Shown here: positions 22,970-33,166 of the stretch, in pieces | Numbering within the stretch: the stretch's first letter is position 1 | Layout of the letters: each line of letters begins with the position of its first letter | Source: Pseudopithomyces maydicus | Taxonomy: Eukaryota > Ascomycota > Dothideomycetes > Pleosporales > Didymosphaeriaceae | Length of the DNA stretch: 64,000 nt | Reading direction: 5' to 3' | Assembly (NCBI GenBank): GCA_026873275.1 | Contig: JANTUC010000003.1 | Span: forward strand, 1,984,001 to 2,048,000 | The notes under the pieces: generated by a model | What the model saw: only the letters and a program-made list of their open reading frames with translations | Told to the model about the DNA's origin: nothing | Database searches by the model: none | Position numbers and translations under genes: made by a program

Positions 22970-23171
22970 ATGTGCAGAACGGTAGGTAGGTGGGTGGACC
23001 AGGTGCGGCAAGCAACACGCACATGGGCGCCGAATCTATTTGGGGCCCGCATGGCTGCCTGTGGTGTCGCTGCCTGCCTGTGCCTGTGCCTCTGGCTGTG
23101 CCTATGCCTACATATGCCTGTGCCTACCATATGCCTGTGCCTACCATCTGCCCGTGCCCGTGCTTCTCTGG

Positions 23172-23262
23172 GCTGCTCTGCTCTGCTCTGTTCTGCTCTG
23201 CTCTGCTCTGCTATGCTCTGCTATGCTCTGCCCTGCTCTGTCCTGCTGCTGCTCTGCTGCAA
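23172..23262. repeat. TCTGC pentanucleotide repeat
   Basis: Imperfect array of about fifteen CTCTG units with some CTATG and CCCTG variants, running into CTGCTG and AAATGC/AGGTGC repeats. It lies about 110 bases beyond the stop codon of the HMCES-like gene. Confidence 0.85.
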
Positions 23263-23371
23263 ATGCAAATGCAGGTGCAAGTGCAGGTGCGGTGCAGGGT
23301 GCTGCGCCCGCCCGCCCACGCGAAGAAACCCAGCTGCCCGCGGGCTGGCTACCCACCCGTGACCGCTTTCT

Positions 23372-24710
23372 TCACCGCCCGAAGAAGCATTCGATGCTCG
23401 TCTGCCCGGCCCGCCGCCGACGAGCTGCACTGCCGTTGCTGGTGGCGCTCCTCGTCTGCGGGGACGCCGCAATTACCCTCCGCCTCCGCTTCTGCTGGTG
23501 CTCCTCTGCATCTGCCTCTGCATCCGCCTCCGCCTCCGCTTCCGCCTCCGCCTCGCTCTGCTCTCGTTTGATCCCCCTCCCCTCCGCGCCCTCTTCCTGC
23601 TTGATCTTTTGTTCCTGCCTGGCCTTCTGCGCCTGCCTGCCGAAAAAGTTGGCAATGTTGCTCTTGTTCGCCGCGCTGTCCACGGCCACCATAAACTGCG
23701 CCGACTCATTGCCGACCTTGCCCACGTCTTTGCTCACGGCATAGCACTCCAACTCGCCCTCGTACGGCCTGAGGAGCGACTGCAGCTCTGCGCTCCACTC
23801 GGACCGATCCGGGTCCAGCCACGTCTTGACGGCGTCCCATCCCGTTTCCAGAATCACGGGCATGCTCGTCCCCAGTCAGCAATCCCCTCAATCTCTGGGC
23901 CCTGGCCCCGATCCATGTACATACCGGTCATGGAGGAACTCGAGCTGCTTGTTCGAGGCTGTCGTGATTATCGTGTATGTATACAGCTTCTCCTCCGAGT
24001 CTAGCTTGCCGTCAGCGTGCACCATGTCCTGCGAAGTGACAACAAAACGTCGCAACACAGCAGACGTCTTGTACGCTTCACTCATCAACGACGAAAACGA
24101 ACATACCCTTGGACTGGACGCAGTCGTATAAGCCCGCGAAGCACATGAGCCGGCTATCCTTGTGCCTTGTGAAATGCGGCGTCTTCTCTCTGCCCTTGTC
24201 CCGCTTGAGCCACTCGTAGAAGCCTTGTGCGACGACGATGCACCGTTTCGTCCTCTTCATGCTCGTCCACAGGCCGCGGCCCTCGCACAGCGAATCGTCG
24301 CGACAGTTGATCGTCTTCATGACGGATGCGCGGTCGGGGCTGCGCTTCGTCCAGCTGGGAACAAGGCCTGGTGGGGCGGGTCAGCGTGCTGCTCAGGCGT
24401 GGCGACGGCGGGCGGCGGACCCCATTTCATAGCCTGCAGCTTGTGTGCGCCCCCGTCTGCTCGATATACCAGGCCACGGTAGCCGGGGGCAAAGTTGTAG
24501 CTCTGGCGCACGCTGTCGTCGTGGTCGTCGGGGGCATCGTCGACGGGCATGCGGGCATGCTCCAGCTGCTGTCGCACCTCGGAAGGCCGCTGACCGCACG
24601 TCAGGACGAACGTAGCGCAGCGGCAGCAATGGCAGCAATGGAAGCAATAGCAGCAACAGCAGCAGCACCGGGGGCTCACTCACCAGGGCCAGCGCATATC
24701 GGCCGCACAT
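23372..24710 (-). CDS. HMCES/YedK-type SRAP domain protein (abasic-site DNA-protein crosslink)
   Basis: Protein that forms a covalent crosslink with abasic sites in single-stranded DNA at replication forks. Exons on the minus strand: 24710-24684, 24577-24421, 24367-24107, 24028-23925, 23864-23372. It starts MCGRYALAL; Cys2 is the crosslinking residue after Met removal. Other family signatures are present: SYNFAPG, MKWG/GLVPSWTK, VAQGFYEW (catalytic Glu), MCFAGLYDC, YTYTIITT and HDRMPVIL (catalytic His). After about residue 240 the tail is charged and disordered, with an EAEAEADAEAD run and an Arg/Lys cluster, and ends QTSIECFFGR, which fits the PCNA-binding PIP box QxxIxxFF; a second partial copy, SNIANFF, lies upstream. 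The junction 24107/24028 is out of phase by one base unless one G of the GGG at 24106-24108 is dropped; the intron itself has a good GTATGT donor. About 346 residues. Confidence 0.87.
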
Positions 24711-24848
24711 GTTGGAGGTGCGGTCACAGGGTGGGTGTGGATGGGCGCAGACGTCATGCATTCTCTCAAGACTCAGCCCTACGCGGCCACTAAAACTTGG
24801 GCCGGCCTGACGAGCGGCGAGCCCACGACATTTGCTCCCTCACACACC

Positions 24849-26255
24849 ATGTTGGCGAGATCGGTGCTGCGCGCCGCCCCCAGAGCGCCCGGCCAGGCCT
24901 CGCAAGCAGCCGTCGCCGTCGCCGCCGCCCGCACATGGCAGCCCGCCCGCCAGCATCTCGCCCGCCGCCACGCGTCGACGGTGCGCGACCAGTTCCGCGA
25001 CCAGTTCCGCAGGAGCCCCATCGCATTCCCCTTCGCCCTCGTCTCGTAGGTACCGCCCGGCCTCTGCAGCCCGCAAGCTGACCGCTGCAGCGTCGTCGCC
25101 GTGGCCGGCTGGGCCGCATACTACATCCCCTGGTACTATCGCAATGTCATCCAGAAACCCTACCACAACTTTCCCGAGCCCGTCGCGAAGAAGCTGCGCC
25201 GCGCCATCTTCTACAGCAGAGGCCAACACCTCGACATCCGCGAGGCCAACAAGTACTTCCGCCAGGCCCTGCAGCTGGCCACCGAGATGGGCATGGACCA
25301 GTTCAGCGATGAGATCATGGGCGTCAAGTACGCCATTGCCGCCCTGTTCGAGGAGCAGGGCCACCACGCCATGGCTTGCGACGTGCTCGAGATCATGCGC
25401 AGCGACACCCAGCGCTGGATCGACGACTTCAGCCACAAGCACATTACCGACGGGAACCGCTCGCGCGTCAAGAAAAACATGGTGCAGATCAACCTCAAGC
25501 TTGGCCAGCTGTACGACTGCAAGTACGTCAACGAGCCTGACGACGCCGAGAAGCGTCTGGTCGAGGCCGTTGAGCGTGCCTTGGGCGAGCAGCAGCGGCG
25601 TCAAACCGAAGGCGTCAAGCAAGGCGAAGGCGACTGGATGACCGACGACGAGATTGGTGCCACGTTGGAAGGTACGCTCACCCTCTCTCCGTGTGCCACC
25701 TCAATGCCCTGACATGTCTCAGCCCTCGGCCAACACTACGAACAAAACGATTCACACTACCTGGCCGTGCCGCTCTTTTTGCGAGCCCTGGAGCTTTGTC
25801 CTCCCGCCTCATGCCACGGCGTCGTCCTGAGTGAGTGGAACCCGCGCCTGCATGCATCGTCGCTGATCCCTGTGCTCAAAGTGAACAACATCTCCACAAG
25901 TCTTGCCCAACAGACACCACCGCCCGCATCGTCGACCCCGCCGTCGCCGTCATCCTTCCCCAACACTCCAGCGCCCTCGCGGTCTGTACTCATCGGCCAG
26001 GCCCGCCAGTGGGCTAATAAAGCCCTCGAACGAGCACGCTCGACAGGTGACCCGGATGAAGAGTGCAACGTGGGATGCGCCGTGGCCACGCACAATCTTG
26101 GAGAGTTCTACGAAATGGAAGGCAAGATTCATGAGGCACTACAAAAGTACAAGGAAGCTGAACAGCTAGCTAAGAAGGTTGGCTTTCCTGAGGGACGGGT
26201 AAATGCTAAGGCAGGTATTGCACGATTGAAAGAGTTGGAAACGGCGAGGATATAG
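24849..26255 (+). CDS. Mitochondrial TPR protein, Mgr3-like
   Basis: Exons 24849-25045, 25091-25671, 25723-25830 and 25882-26255 give 419 residues. The first 45 residues are rich in Arg, Ala and Ser without acids (MLARSVLRAAPRAPGQ), a mitochondrial presequence. A single hydrophobic segment, LVSVVAVAGWAAYYIPWYY, spans the first splice site. It is followed by tetratricopeptide-like helices: EANKYFRQALQLATEMGMD, YAIAALFEEQGHHAMACDVL, NLKLGQLYDCKY, ALGQHYEQNDSHYLAVPLFL and THNLGEFYEMEGKIHEALQK. This layout is that of Mgr3, the substrate adaptor of the i-AAA protease in the inner membrane, and its fungal relatives; that identity is inferred from architecture. A Pro/Ser-rich loop interrupts the repeats near residue 305. 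Its start codon lies 138 bases from that of the divergent HMCES-like gene. Confidence 0.83.
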
Positions 26256-26383
26256 AGGTGCCATCCTGGATGGCTGAAGAAGAAATTATGATGAGCGTAT
26301 ACGACTATGTAATATACTACATGTACAATCTTGCCTTGTGGCACGTCACAACATGCGTTGATGCTTTTCAATTCTTCTTATCT

Positions 26384-27013
26384 TTACATGGTCTCACAAT
26401 AAACCTTGGTGTAGACGTTATCCTTTGTCGCCCTGGAGTAAGGACACACCTGCCTGGCCTCATGTACGACTTTTTCAAGCTGCTCCTTCTCCAGGCCTCT
26501 AACCTTCACGTGCATCTCCACACGAAGTCCCATGTCCAATTCTTTGATACTGCCCACGAGATGGACGGTAGTCTCCACAATGGAATCTTCCGGTTTCGAT
26601 GGCATCTTCACCCCCACCTTGTGAGCAACCGCATTCATGGCACTTTGGAAGCAAGCGCCGTAGCCTGCAGAAAAAAGCTCCTCGGGATTCGTTTTGCCTG
26701 TCTATTCAGATCACTGCTGAGATTTCACCTGGTGATGACAACGAACCCTTATCGCCCTCTCCCCAAGAGCTTTTGCCATTGTGAGATCTACCCGGAGGTT
26801 CTCGCCATCAACATGACTTGGTCCGTCAGCGGCGCCGGTTGAGAATGAACAGGTGCACCTTTACCCAACGCGTGCTCCAACTACATTCGTATGAGCCGAG
26901 TATAGACTGGGAGCCGACTTTGTATTGAGGAACCGGCGTGAGACCAAGACAGCTGATCTAGAAGAGAACGATCTGCTGTCACGTACCAGGGGTACCAAGG
27001 TTCGGGAAGCCAT
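26384..27013 (-). CDS. Organic hydroperoxide resistance protein (Ohr, OsmC family), mitochondrial
   Basis: Thiol peroxidase that reduces organic hydroperoxides. Exons on the minus strand are 27013-26865, 26816-26747 and 26701-26384; phases agree and give 178 residues. The N-terminal 45 residues are Arg/Ser-rich (MASRTLVPLVRDSRSF), a likely mitochondrial presequence. The domain then reads APSLYSAHTNVVGARVG/HVDGENLRVDLTMAKALG, TNPEELFSAGYGACFQSAMN with the peroxidatic Cys, VHLVGSIKELDMGL, and HEARQVCPYSRATKDN with the resolving Cys. Both reactive Cys and the family Glu/Arg region are intact. Intron 1 has a clear CTGAC branch site. Because the domain is spread over three exons, an unspliced reading shows only its C-terminal half. 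It converges with the TPR gene, stop codons 128 bases apart. Confidence 0.9.
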
Positions 27014-27701
27014 TGCGGATCGCCAGTTTGCTCGGTACATCTACAATTTCATCAACCGTTTAATTGAATGGTACTTATTTCATTTATTGCTAGAGAGAGC
27101 CCCCAAGAAAATATGATTGACAATTCAGTCAAAATGCTTAAAACATTGCCATGGCTTATATTCATTCCAACGTGTGACGTTACTCACCTGGGCAAAGTCA
27201 TGACGTGTGTGCAACACGTATTATGTAATGAAATTTTTAGTGTACACTCCGCGACTCCTATCCAAATCCAGAATGTGGTCACATACTGCAGCACGCTTTC
27301 GGAGACAACTCCTCTTACAATGGCGATGTCATGTTAAGAAACCATCAAGGTGTTTCCCCAATCGCACCAGTAGATTTGTGACTTGGTCGCACCACGCACC
27401 TAATACCATTCTGAACACCATGCAAGAGCAGTTCAAACTTCTCGATTGAAAATGCTACGGCAATACAAAAACTGTATCGCAAGAGATGCTGTTACAAATT
27501 CCTACACCCTCGCGGGTCCTTCCTTCCAATCAACATCCCTGCTCATCCACTCGACTAAGCCTCGGTTACTCTTTCCCTTACCCTCGTGATCATCGGGGGC
27601 CACCTGCACTACGCCATGCCCGGGTGATCCATCCCATTTCACCTATAACCGGATCTCATACTCTCTTCGTTCTTTTCCCTACGCCTGCTCACTCTTATAC
27701 A
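27014..27701. promoter_or_regulatory. Divergent region between Ohr-like and carboxylesterase genes
   Basis: About 690 bases between two divergent start codons. No coding exon is convincing; it should contain both promoters. Confidence 0.45.
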
Positions 27702-29327
27702 ATGGCAATAACATCTATGCTTTCGTGTCCTCACCCCATAGATCTCCAAGCCCGCGGTTATATAGAAGGCCTTACATATGTCGACTCGAAAACAGAGACC
27801 GCGCTCGTGCACTACGTGGGCGGAATTCCGTACGCACTCCCGCCTCTTGGCCCCTACCGATTCCAGAAACCGCGAGAGCTACCACCATGTTACCGGTACG
27901 GTACGGCCGCAAATCCTGGACGCTACACAGGCGGTGTTGGGATATGTCCCCAACCAGGAGATGACGAGACAAAAAGAAAGTGGGACGAGGATTGTTTGCA
28001 GGTAAATATATGGATTCCGACGGGGAGAGCTCCTGGAACAGGCTGGCCAGTGTTGGTGTGGTATCATGGCGGATTCCTGCAGTGGGGGAGCCCTGCAGAC
28101 ATTGACCTCACAAACATGCTATCCGACACTGCCGCAAAGGCTATTGTTGTGGTCCCGGGATACCGCTTGAATCTATTCGGTTTCCTTGCTGGCTCCAAAC
28201 TATCCGAAGATGCATCTGACTACTCAGCAAATAATGGCTTTTGGGACCAGAGGCTGGCGCTTGAGTGGACATGGAAGAATATAAGCTACTTTGGGGGAGA
28301 CTCGGGAAACATTACCATCGGGGGATATTCAGCAGGCTCACACTCTACCTTTCAACAACTTGCTTACGATTTGAACGTACCCGAATCGAAGGCCATTGTA
28401 CGGAGAGCTCTCATGTTTTCCAACGGTCCTGGATTGCAGCCAAAATCTCTGGGGGATGCGCAGGTTCAGTTCGACGAGCTATGCAACTCTCTCCAATTGT
28501 CAGTCAAAATGAGCACAACTGAGAAACTAGCTGTCCTTCGAGCATTAGATACAGAGACACTTATTAATGCAGCAACGAAATTGAAACATCACGAATTTCG
28601 CGGTGTGACAGACGGCGCATTTATACGGGAGGGTCTTCTCGAAGAATTCGACTCAGGTCTATTTGCTGCCCGTATGAAGAAACGTAGCGTGAAGCTTATC
28701 TTGGGCGAATGTAAAGACGAACACTATGTTTACGGTACATGGTACCCTCCGCAAAACTCTTACGATGGCGTCTTCGAACGGCTTCAAGCAGACTATCCCG
28801 TGGCTGCATGTGAAGCGCTTATGAGAAGCTACTTTCCCGAACGAAGCCTGCCCACCTCGTTCACTAGCTGGCAAGATGCCTTCGGTCATATATACGCCGA
28901 TGTTCAGATTCACCACCTTGAGAGGGGAATGGCCAATGCACTCGTCAATCACGGCGCTGGCAGCCTGCTTTATCGCTATCGCATAGAGTGGCGTGCACAA
29001 TGTTGTGACAAAAAGTACCCACGGGAATGGGGCGTCACTCATGGAACCGACATGGCGATCTGGTTCTGGGGTAACCATGAGCGATTGAGCAAGAAAGAGA
29101 AAATCTTGGTAAAAAAGGCATTCCATGATCAGTTCGCGAGGTTCTTAAACGATGGAAACCCAGATTGGGGAACCGAGCATGCGTTGCAGCTGCGCACGCT
29201 CAAATCCGATGGTATAGTTGCGATAGAGGATGATCCGTGGCTTGCGCATAGTTTGAAGATTTGGGATATATTGAAGGAAGTCGGCGCTATTGATACACCA
29301 CCAATGTTGCGGGACTCGAAGCTGTAA
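27702..29327 (+). CDS. Type B carboxylesterase/lipase with C-terminal SKL
   Basis: Alpha/beta hydrolase, intronless, 541 residues from the ATG at 27702. An upstream in-frame stretch back to 27486 is open but looks like leader. Seen: EDCLQVNIWIPTG, PVLVWYHGGFLQWGS (oxyanion hole), ALEWTWKNISYFGGDSGNIT, the nucleophile elbow GGYSAGSHS (GxSxG) and GVTHGTDMAIWFWGN with the catalytic His. These are the marks of the cholinesterase/carboxylesterase B family. There is no signal peptide, unlike most secreted fungal members, and the last residues DSKL form a PTS1, so a peroxisomal location is likely. The substrate is unknown; ester hydrolysis in lipid or secondary metabolism is a guess. Confidence 0.9.
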   Translation: MAITSMLSCPHPIDLQARGYIEGLTYVDSKTETALVHYVGGIPYALPPLGPYRFQKPRELPPCYRYGTAANPGRYTGGVGICPQPGDDETKRKWDEDCLQVNIWIPTGRAPGTGWPVLVWYHGGFLQWGSPADIDLTNMLSDTAAKAIVVVPGYRLNLFGFLAGSKLSEDASDYSANNGFWDQRLALEWTWKNISYFGGDSGNITIGGYSAGSHSTFQQLAYDLNVPESKAIVRRALMFSNGPGLQPKSLGDAQVQFDELCNSLQLSVKMSTTEKLAVLRALDTETLINAATKLKHHEFRGVTDGAFIREGLLEEFDSGLFAARMKKRSVKLILGECKDEHYVYGTWYPPQNSYDGVFERLQADYPVAACEALMRSYFPERSLPTSFTSWQDAFGHIYADVQIHHLERGMANALVNHGAGSLLYRYRIEWRAQCCDKKYPREWGVTHGTDMAIWFWGNHERLSKKEKILVKKAFHDQFARFLNDGNPDWGTEHALQLRTLKSDGIVAIEDDPWLAHSLKIWDILKEVGAIDTPPMLRDSKL

Positions 29328-29519
29328 TCCAAGGAACCCCCAATACGTCATTCCGACCTGACGGGTATCTCAAACAGCGTATCCTTGCGCCACATTAAAC
29401 ACCAGATCCATAACGCCACACATACCAATCTTTTTGTACGTTACACGCGCGATCAGATGAGGTTCATTCCTCTCCATTGGTATCTCTGTTCTGGAGATTC
29501 CACGGCAATCTTCTAACAT

Positions 29520-30017
29520 CTAAATCCTTCCCACCGAATACCAGATACTCAACATCTCGGTTGCATCTTTTTCCAGCCGCTGTCGTTCCTCTTGAAATTC
29601 GGTCTGCTCGCAACCAAGTTCGATAATCTCGCGATGAGTCAGACCAAGCGCGCTTTCAATTAACCTCATCAAGATTCTGATCTCAAGCAAGTAGCCATAG
29701 GTACCGTCGCGTATAAAATCAAAATCGCGATATTTCTGTAAAAATTTGTTGACGCGCGCATGTAAGCTGAGATAGTGTGCAGTTGGCGTATTGATGCCAA
29801 AAGTGGAGTGCCGCGTAAAGGAGCTGCGCGCCAGATCCACACTGGATAGCAGGAGCCGTTCGAGAGTTCTGTAACTGGGCCGTGGGTTCGACGGGGATTT
29901 TTGTGGGATTTGGAGATTGTGGGATTGTAGCTGTGGCGGGCTGTGCGGCGGAGAGCTAAAAGCTGTAGAAGCGCTGCCTGTCGACGCGCTCGACGTATCT
30001 GAGGAGAAAGACATCAT
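29520..30017 (-). CDS. Uncharacterised protein with Ser/Pro-rich N-terminus and helical C-terminus
   Basis: No family recognised. From the paired ATGs at 30017/30014 the protein has 165 residues. The first 50 are Ser/Pro/Thr-rich (MMSFSSDTSSASTGSAS) and disordered. The rest looks helical: RTLERLLLSSVDLARSSF, HARVNKFLQKYRDFDFI, EIRILMRLIESALGLTHREI and EERQRLEKDATEMLSIW. The frame stays open upstream to 30206, but the composition there is not protein-like. No membrane segment or signal. Coding on this strand is supported by the amphipathic pattern only. Confidence 0.55.
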   Translation of the reverse strand: MMSFSSDTSSASTGSASTAFSSPPHSPPQLQSHNLQIPQKSPSNPRPSYRTLERLLLSSVDLARSSFTRHSTFGINTPTAHYLSLHARVNKFLQKYRDFDFIRDGTYGYLLEIRILMRLIESALGLTHREIIELGCEQTEFQEERQRLEKDATEMLSIWYSVGRI

Positions 30018-30749
30018 CGGTGGGGTTGTGTGTATCGTCCTGATCTCGCGCACGAATTTTTTAAATATCGATGGGTTATAGGCAATGTTGGGTGTTGATC
30101 TGCGCGTTCGGTTCCGTAAGTTCGTCCTAGCGTTGTGTAGCGTAGTGACTGGTTCTTTTTTGTTCTGTTGTATAATGCAAACGTTGTTGATGTGCTTGCT
30201 GTTCACAATGCGTGTGTGGTGCGCAATTGTTCCCGTTTGAACTTATGTGCTGTTTTGAGAAGAGAAAATACAATTGACTACGTCGCGCTGTCAGTGTAAG
30301 CTCATAAGGCATTGAAGAGTCACACCACCCGTGGACACGGAGCGGTCAGCTGACAGCGTAGCAGTGGACCCGTGGACCCATAGACCCAAGCTCACGGAGT
30401 TGATTCCGGGGGTTACTCCCCCAACAAACGTAGCATCTAGTCTGCCCCACGCTGGAAAAAAAGAAATTCAAATAGATACCATTAAATGGATCTCTATAAT
30501 ATTTGGATACATGTGTAAAATTAACCACTTTCACCTTAGCCTTAGAATTCACGCACCCTAAGCGCTAGCATTTCAATTTATTTCGCATCAACGTGAAAAC
30601 GCCCTCAACCCCAGAAAGGAGCAAAGTCTTGGAAGTTCTCAAGGACTTGTTCGCGCGCCGCTTCGTCCTGAATGCTTCGTTGAGTGCTGTAGCGTATCAG
30701 CGATGTTTCATGACAACGGTCCAGCCGAATCGACTCGAGAAAGGTTGGC
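30018..30749. other. Intergenic region
   Basis: Nothing supported in about 730 bases; short frames only. Confidence 0.45.
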
Positions 30750-31276
30750 CTACTTGATTTCTTTCAGTTGCCCAGTCGCAATATCAAGAGCATAGCCAAT
30801 TACTGGTATGTTACTTCGTACATAAGACATGTTCTTCAGGTCTGAGATGTCAGATCGGACATTTGCTTCAACATCGCCAAGTGACCACATGCATCCTGTT
30901 GCGCGTTAGTATGGTATACAAGGAGAATCATTGTCTCTCGACCAAACTCAAGCGAAGCGTTGGCTGGGATACTTGAGGTAGTTTAGCACAATGACAAGGG
31001 TCCTCACCAGTGTGCTGAAGCACCACTATCATGCCAATCTTTGCCGCTTGATCCATAGCATATAATTCATCGACAGCAGTGCCTACACGGCCTCCTGCTG
31101 TTTTCACAAGTTTGCTATTAGCAGTAAGGTTAAAGAATTGAGAAGGGTCGATTCTTAGATCAGGTTCGCTACAAGTAACTGCGGGCATCAGCATTTGGTC
31201 GCTGAGCTCTATAACATATTCGATTGTGTAAAAACAGAAGATATCACTCACTGATCACAAGTGTCCCTGAAGTCAT
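30750..31276 (-). CDS. Short beta-class carbonic anhydrase-like protein
   Basis: Zinc enzyme family that interconverts CO2 and bicarbonate. Exons on the minus strand are 31276-31252, 31178-31008 and 30895-30750; phases agree, giving 113 residues. Seen: MTSGTLVI/ITCSEPDLRIDPSQFF, corresponding to the usual C-x-D-x-R zinc and catalytic segment; TAGGRVGTAVDELYAMDQAA; IGMIVVLQHTGC (the HxxC zinc ligands); SDISDLKNM and IPVIGYALDIATGQLKEI, the conserved last strand. The protein lacks the N-terminal helices of ordinary beta enzymes (about 160-220 residues), and the first motif has two additional residues (CSEPDLR). It is either a mini-type enzyme or a degenerate one. Start chosen at 31276 because a TATA stretch lies about 105 bases upstream and no earlier exon is seen. 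Confidence 0.72.
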
Positions 31277-31381
31277 GATGGTGATAATATTCCAGTGTAC
31301 GCAGATGCTCGAAAATGGACAACTAGAACGCCCCCCGGCAGACAAAGAAGATATGTCAACATCTTGTCTGCTTCTGATTCA

Positions 31382-31392
31382 ATATATATATA
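31382..31392 (-). promoter_or_regulatory. TATA-like element of the carbonic anhydrase-like gene
   Basis: ATATATATATA, about 105 bases upstream of the start codon at 31276. The same spacing is seen at three other genes in this window. Confidence 0.5.
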
Positions 31393-33166
31393 GGAGCAGC
31401 CGCTGAAAAAACCCTCAGTCGTAGCGATGCCGCTTTTGCCTTCTACCTACAGCCACCGCAAGCCTCTAAGCAGGAGACATGCAGAGGGATACATGCTCCT
31501 AACCATCGTGGCGTCTATTTGCACCGAGCCTTGCAGTCAGGCAGTATCAAGAAGATACATTGATAAGGGATCCCTGTCTTCCGGCAATAGGTTAGGCCTT
31601 GTATACTTGGTATCGGAATTTTGTGATCCTGGGACATGCTTCACAGGGTTTTCGGGCTGTGTGAATCTTTGCCTTTTGATCACCAATCCAATTTTACTAA
31701 TCTACCCAAGGTCAGGCGGTGTCTCGGTGTGTGAGTTTTGGGAGCCGAAATATATGGGAATAGCATTGCGCGTCGTTTTCGTCTGTCGTCATATTTGGTG
31801 GTGTCCGGAAAAGGAATAGCTGGAGCAGTAAATCGGCAAGGCACCGCGGGGTTAATTGGTCAGATCAGCGATCGTTGACTGGGCTGTTTACTAAAAAAAA
31901 GTACTTAGGGTACCTCATGCATCGGCCTATACATAACACTAAATATATGGGTCAAGTAGAGTTGAATCATCCAACCACGTAAGATCAGCCTACCTAGGTA
32001 AGTTGTGGGCAAGAGTCTGGCTACACGTTTTCCTGAACTTTGCTGCAGTGCGAACAAAGTAAATCACAAACTGTACTCAGTATACCTGGGAGTGCGCTGC
32101 ATCTTTAGCGTGTGTTTTCAATATCCCCTTCCGCTTCTAATCTGGAAGACCCTGTGTATCGTAAGAATATGTATCGATACATGTGTATATACCCTTGGCT
32201 ATTTTCTGTTGTATCCCTACCTTTGGTGTATTCAATTGGTACGCACTCCCTGTTGACCGTTTAAGAACATGCCGAAGTACACGAAGATTGCGTGCCGCCC
32301 CATGTTGCCGCATCGCCGAAGCCAAAAGCATGCGTATGTATCCTGCAATACGTACGCTGCTAATTGGCCATGCCTAACGCTGCCTAGGCCCGCGTCTGAG
32401 TAGGCATGAACGAGCGAGCTGCAGAACATCAAAATGTAAGCACCAAATGGACTATCACAGCACCGGCATGTCAATCTTAATAGGATGCCTTTTCGGCTTC
32501 GGCAGGCATGCGGACGGCATACGAAGGTTGTTCCGCCGACTCGTTTTGTTGTTCTCTGAACATCTTGGCCACTTGCGCAGTCTTAATCTCGGCATCTACG
32601 TGGAAGGTTGAGACACTGCTTAATCGTTTTATACCATGATACTGATTATACACATAATATATAGGTGATACAAATCCCGGAGGGCTCAGCGCTCAAGCTG
32701 CATTGTTTTGTTGCGAGTGGTAGGTACACGGGCTACCTAGGCAATGATCGGCTCGACTTCGCTTTTAGTAGAAAAAATGAAATAGAATAGAATACCGCCA
32801 CCGACGCACCGTCCTAGTAAATAAAAGATGCCCAAAGGATAATCCATCTTGCGACTCTGACTTTGACTCCTTTCACACAGAACATGTGTTGATAGAAGTT
32901 CTAGAACGGGAACAAAGAGTCGGATGTTTCTGTCGAAATATCAATGTTATTGTCTGAACAAGGCTATCAAAGCATGTCGTAGATCGTAATTCGACAGAAA
33001 GCCTATTGAGTATCTTTCTTTCGTGATTCAGGTAGGGCACTGACCAATTTCCCATCTATTATATATCTCATATTCACACCAGGCGTAATACTGCAAAATC
33101 AATTTTCTTCGAGGAGATAATTCTGCGCTCTCATCGCATTGGTTCACCATAAGAGCATTCTCCATA
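31393..33166. other. Intergenic region without supported gene
   Basis: About 1.8 kb with short frames only, none family-like. Includes TATA-like ATTATATATCTC at about 33058-33069, some 100 bases before the secreted-protein start codon at 33167. Confidence 0.5.

Larger units (their letters stand above)
22409..23371. other. Region between AlkB fusion gene and HMCES-like gene
   Basis: Holds the promoter of the AlkB fusion gene and the 3' end of the HMCES-like gene. No coding exon is supported. It is repeat-rich: see the TACTTGGG-type and TCTGC arrays. Confidence 0.55.

Noticed and set aside
23172..23262. Regular TCTGC repeat considered as a CRISPR-like or satellite array
   Set aside because: Five-base units without spacers; a simple sequence repeat in a eukaryotic genome.
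24578..24683. Leu-rich run after MCGRYALAL as a membrane helix of the HMCES-like protein
   Set aside because: It is the translation of a CTG-rich intron; removing it joins MCGRYALAL to VRQQLEHAR as in other family members.
24840..25622. 260-codon open frame on the minus strand
   Set aside because: Exact antisense shadow of the TPR gene exons; composition is a GC-driven mirror and no family character is seen.
26384..27013. Ohr-like gene first taken for a truncated pseudogene
   Set aside because: Two short introns with good signals rejoin the presequence, the domain start and both reactive Cys in phase.
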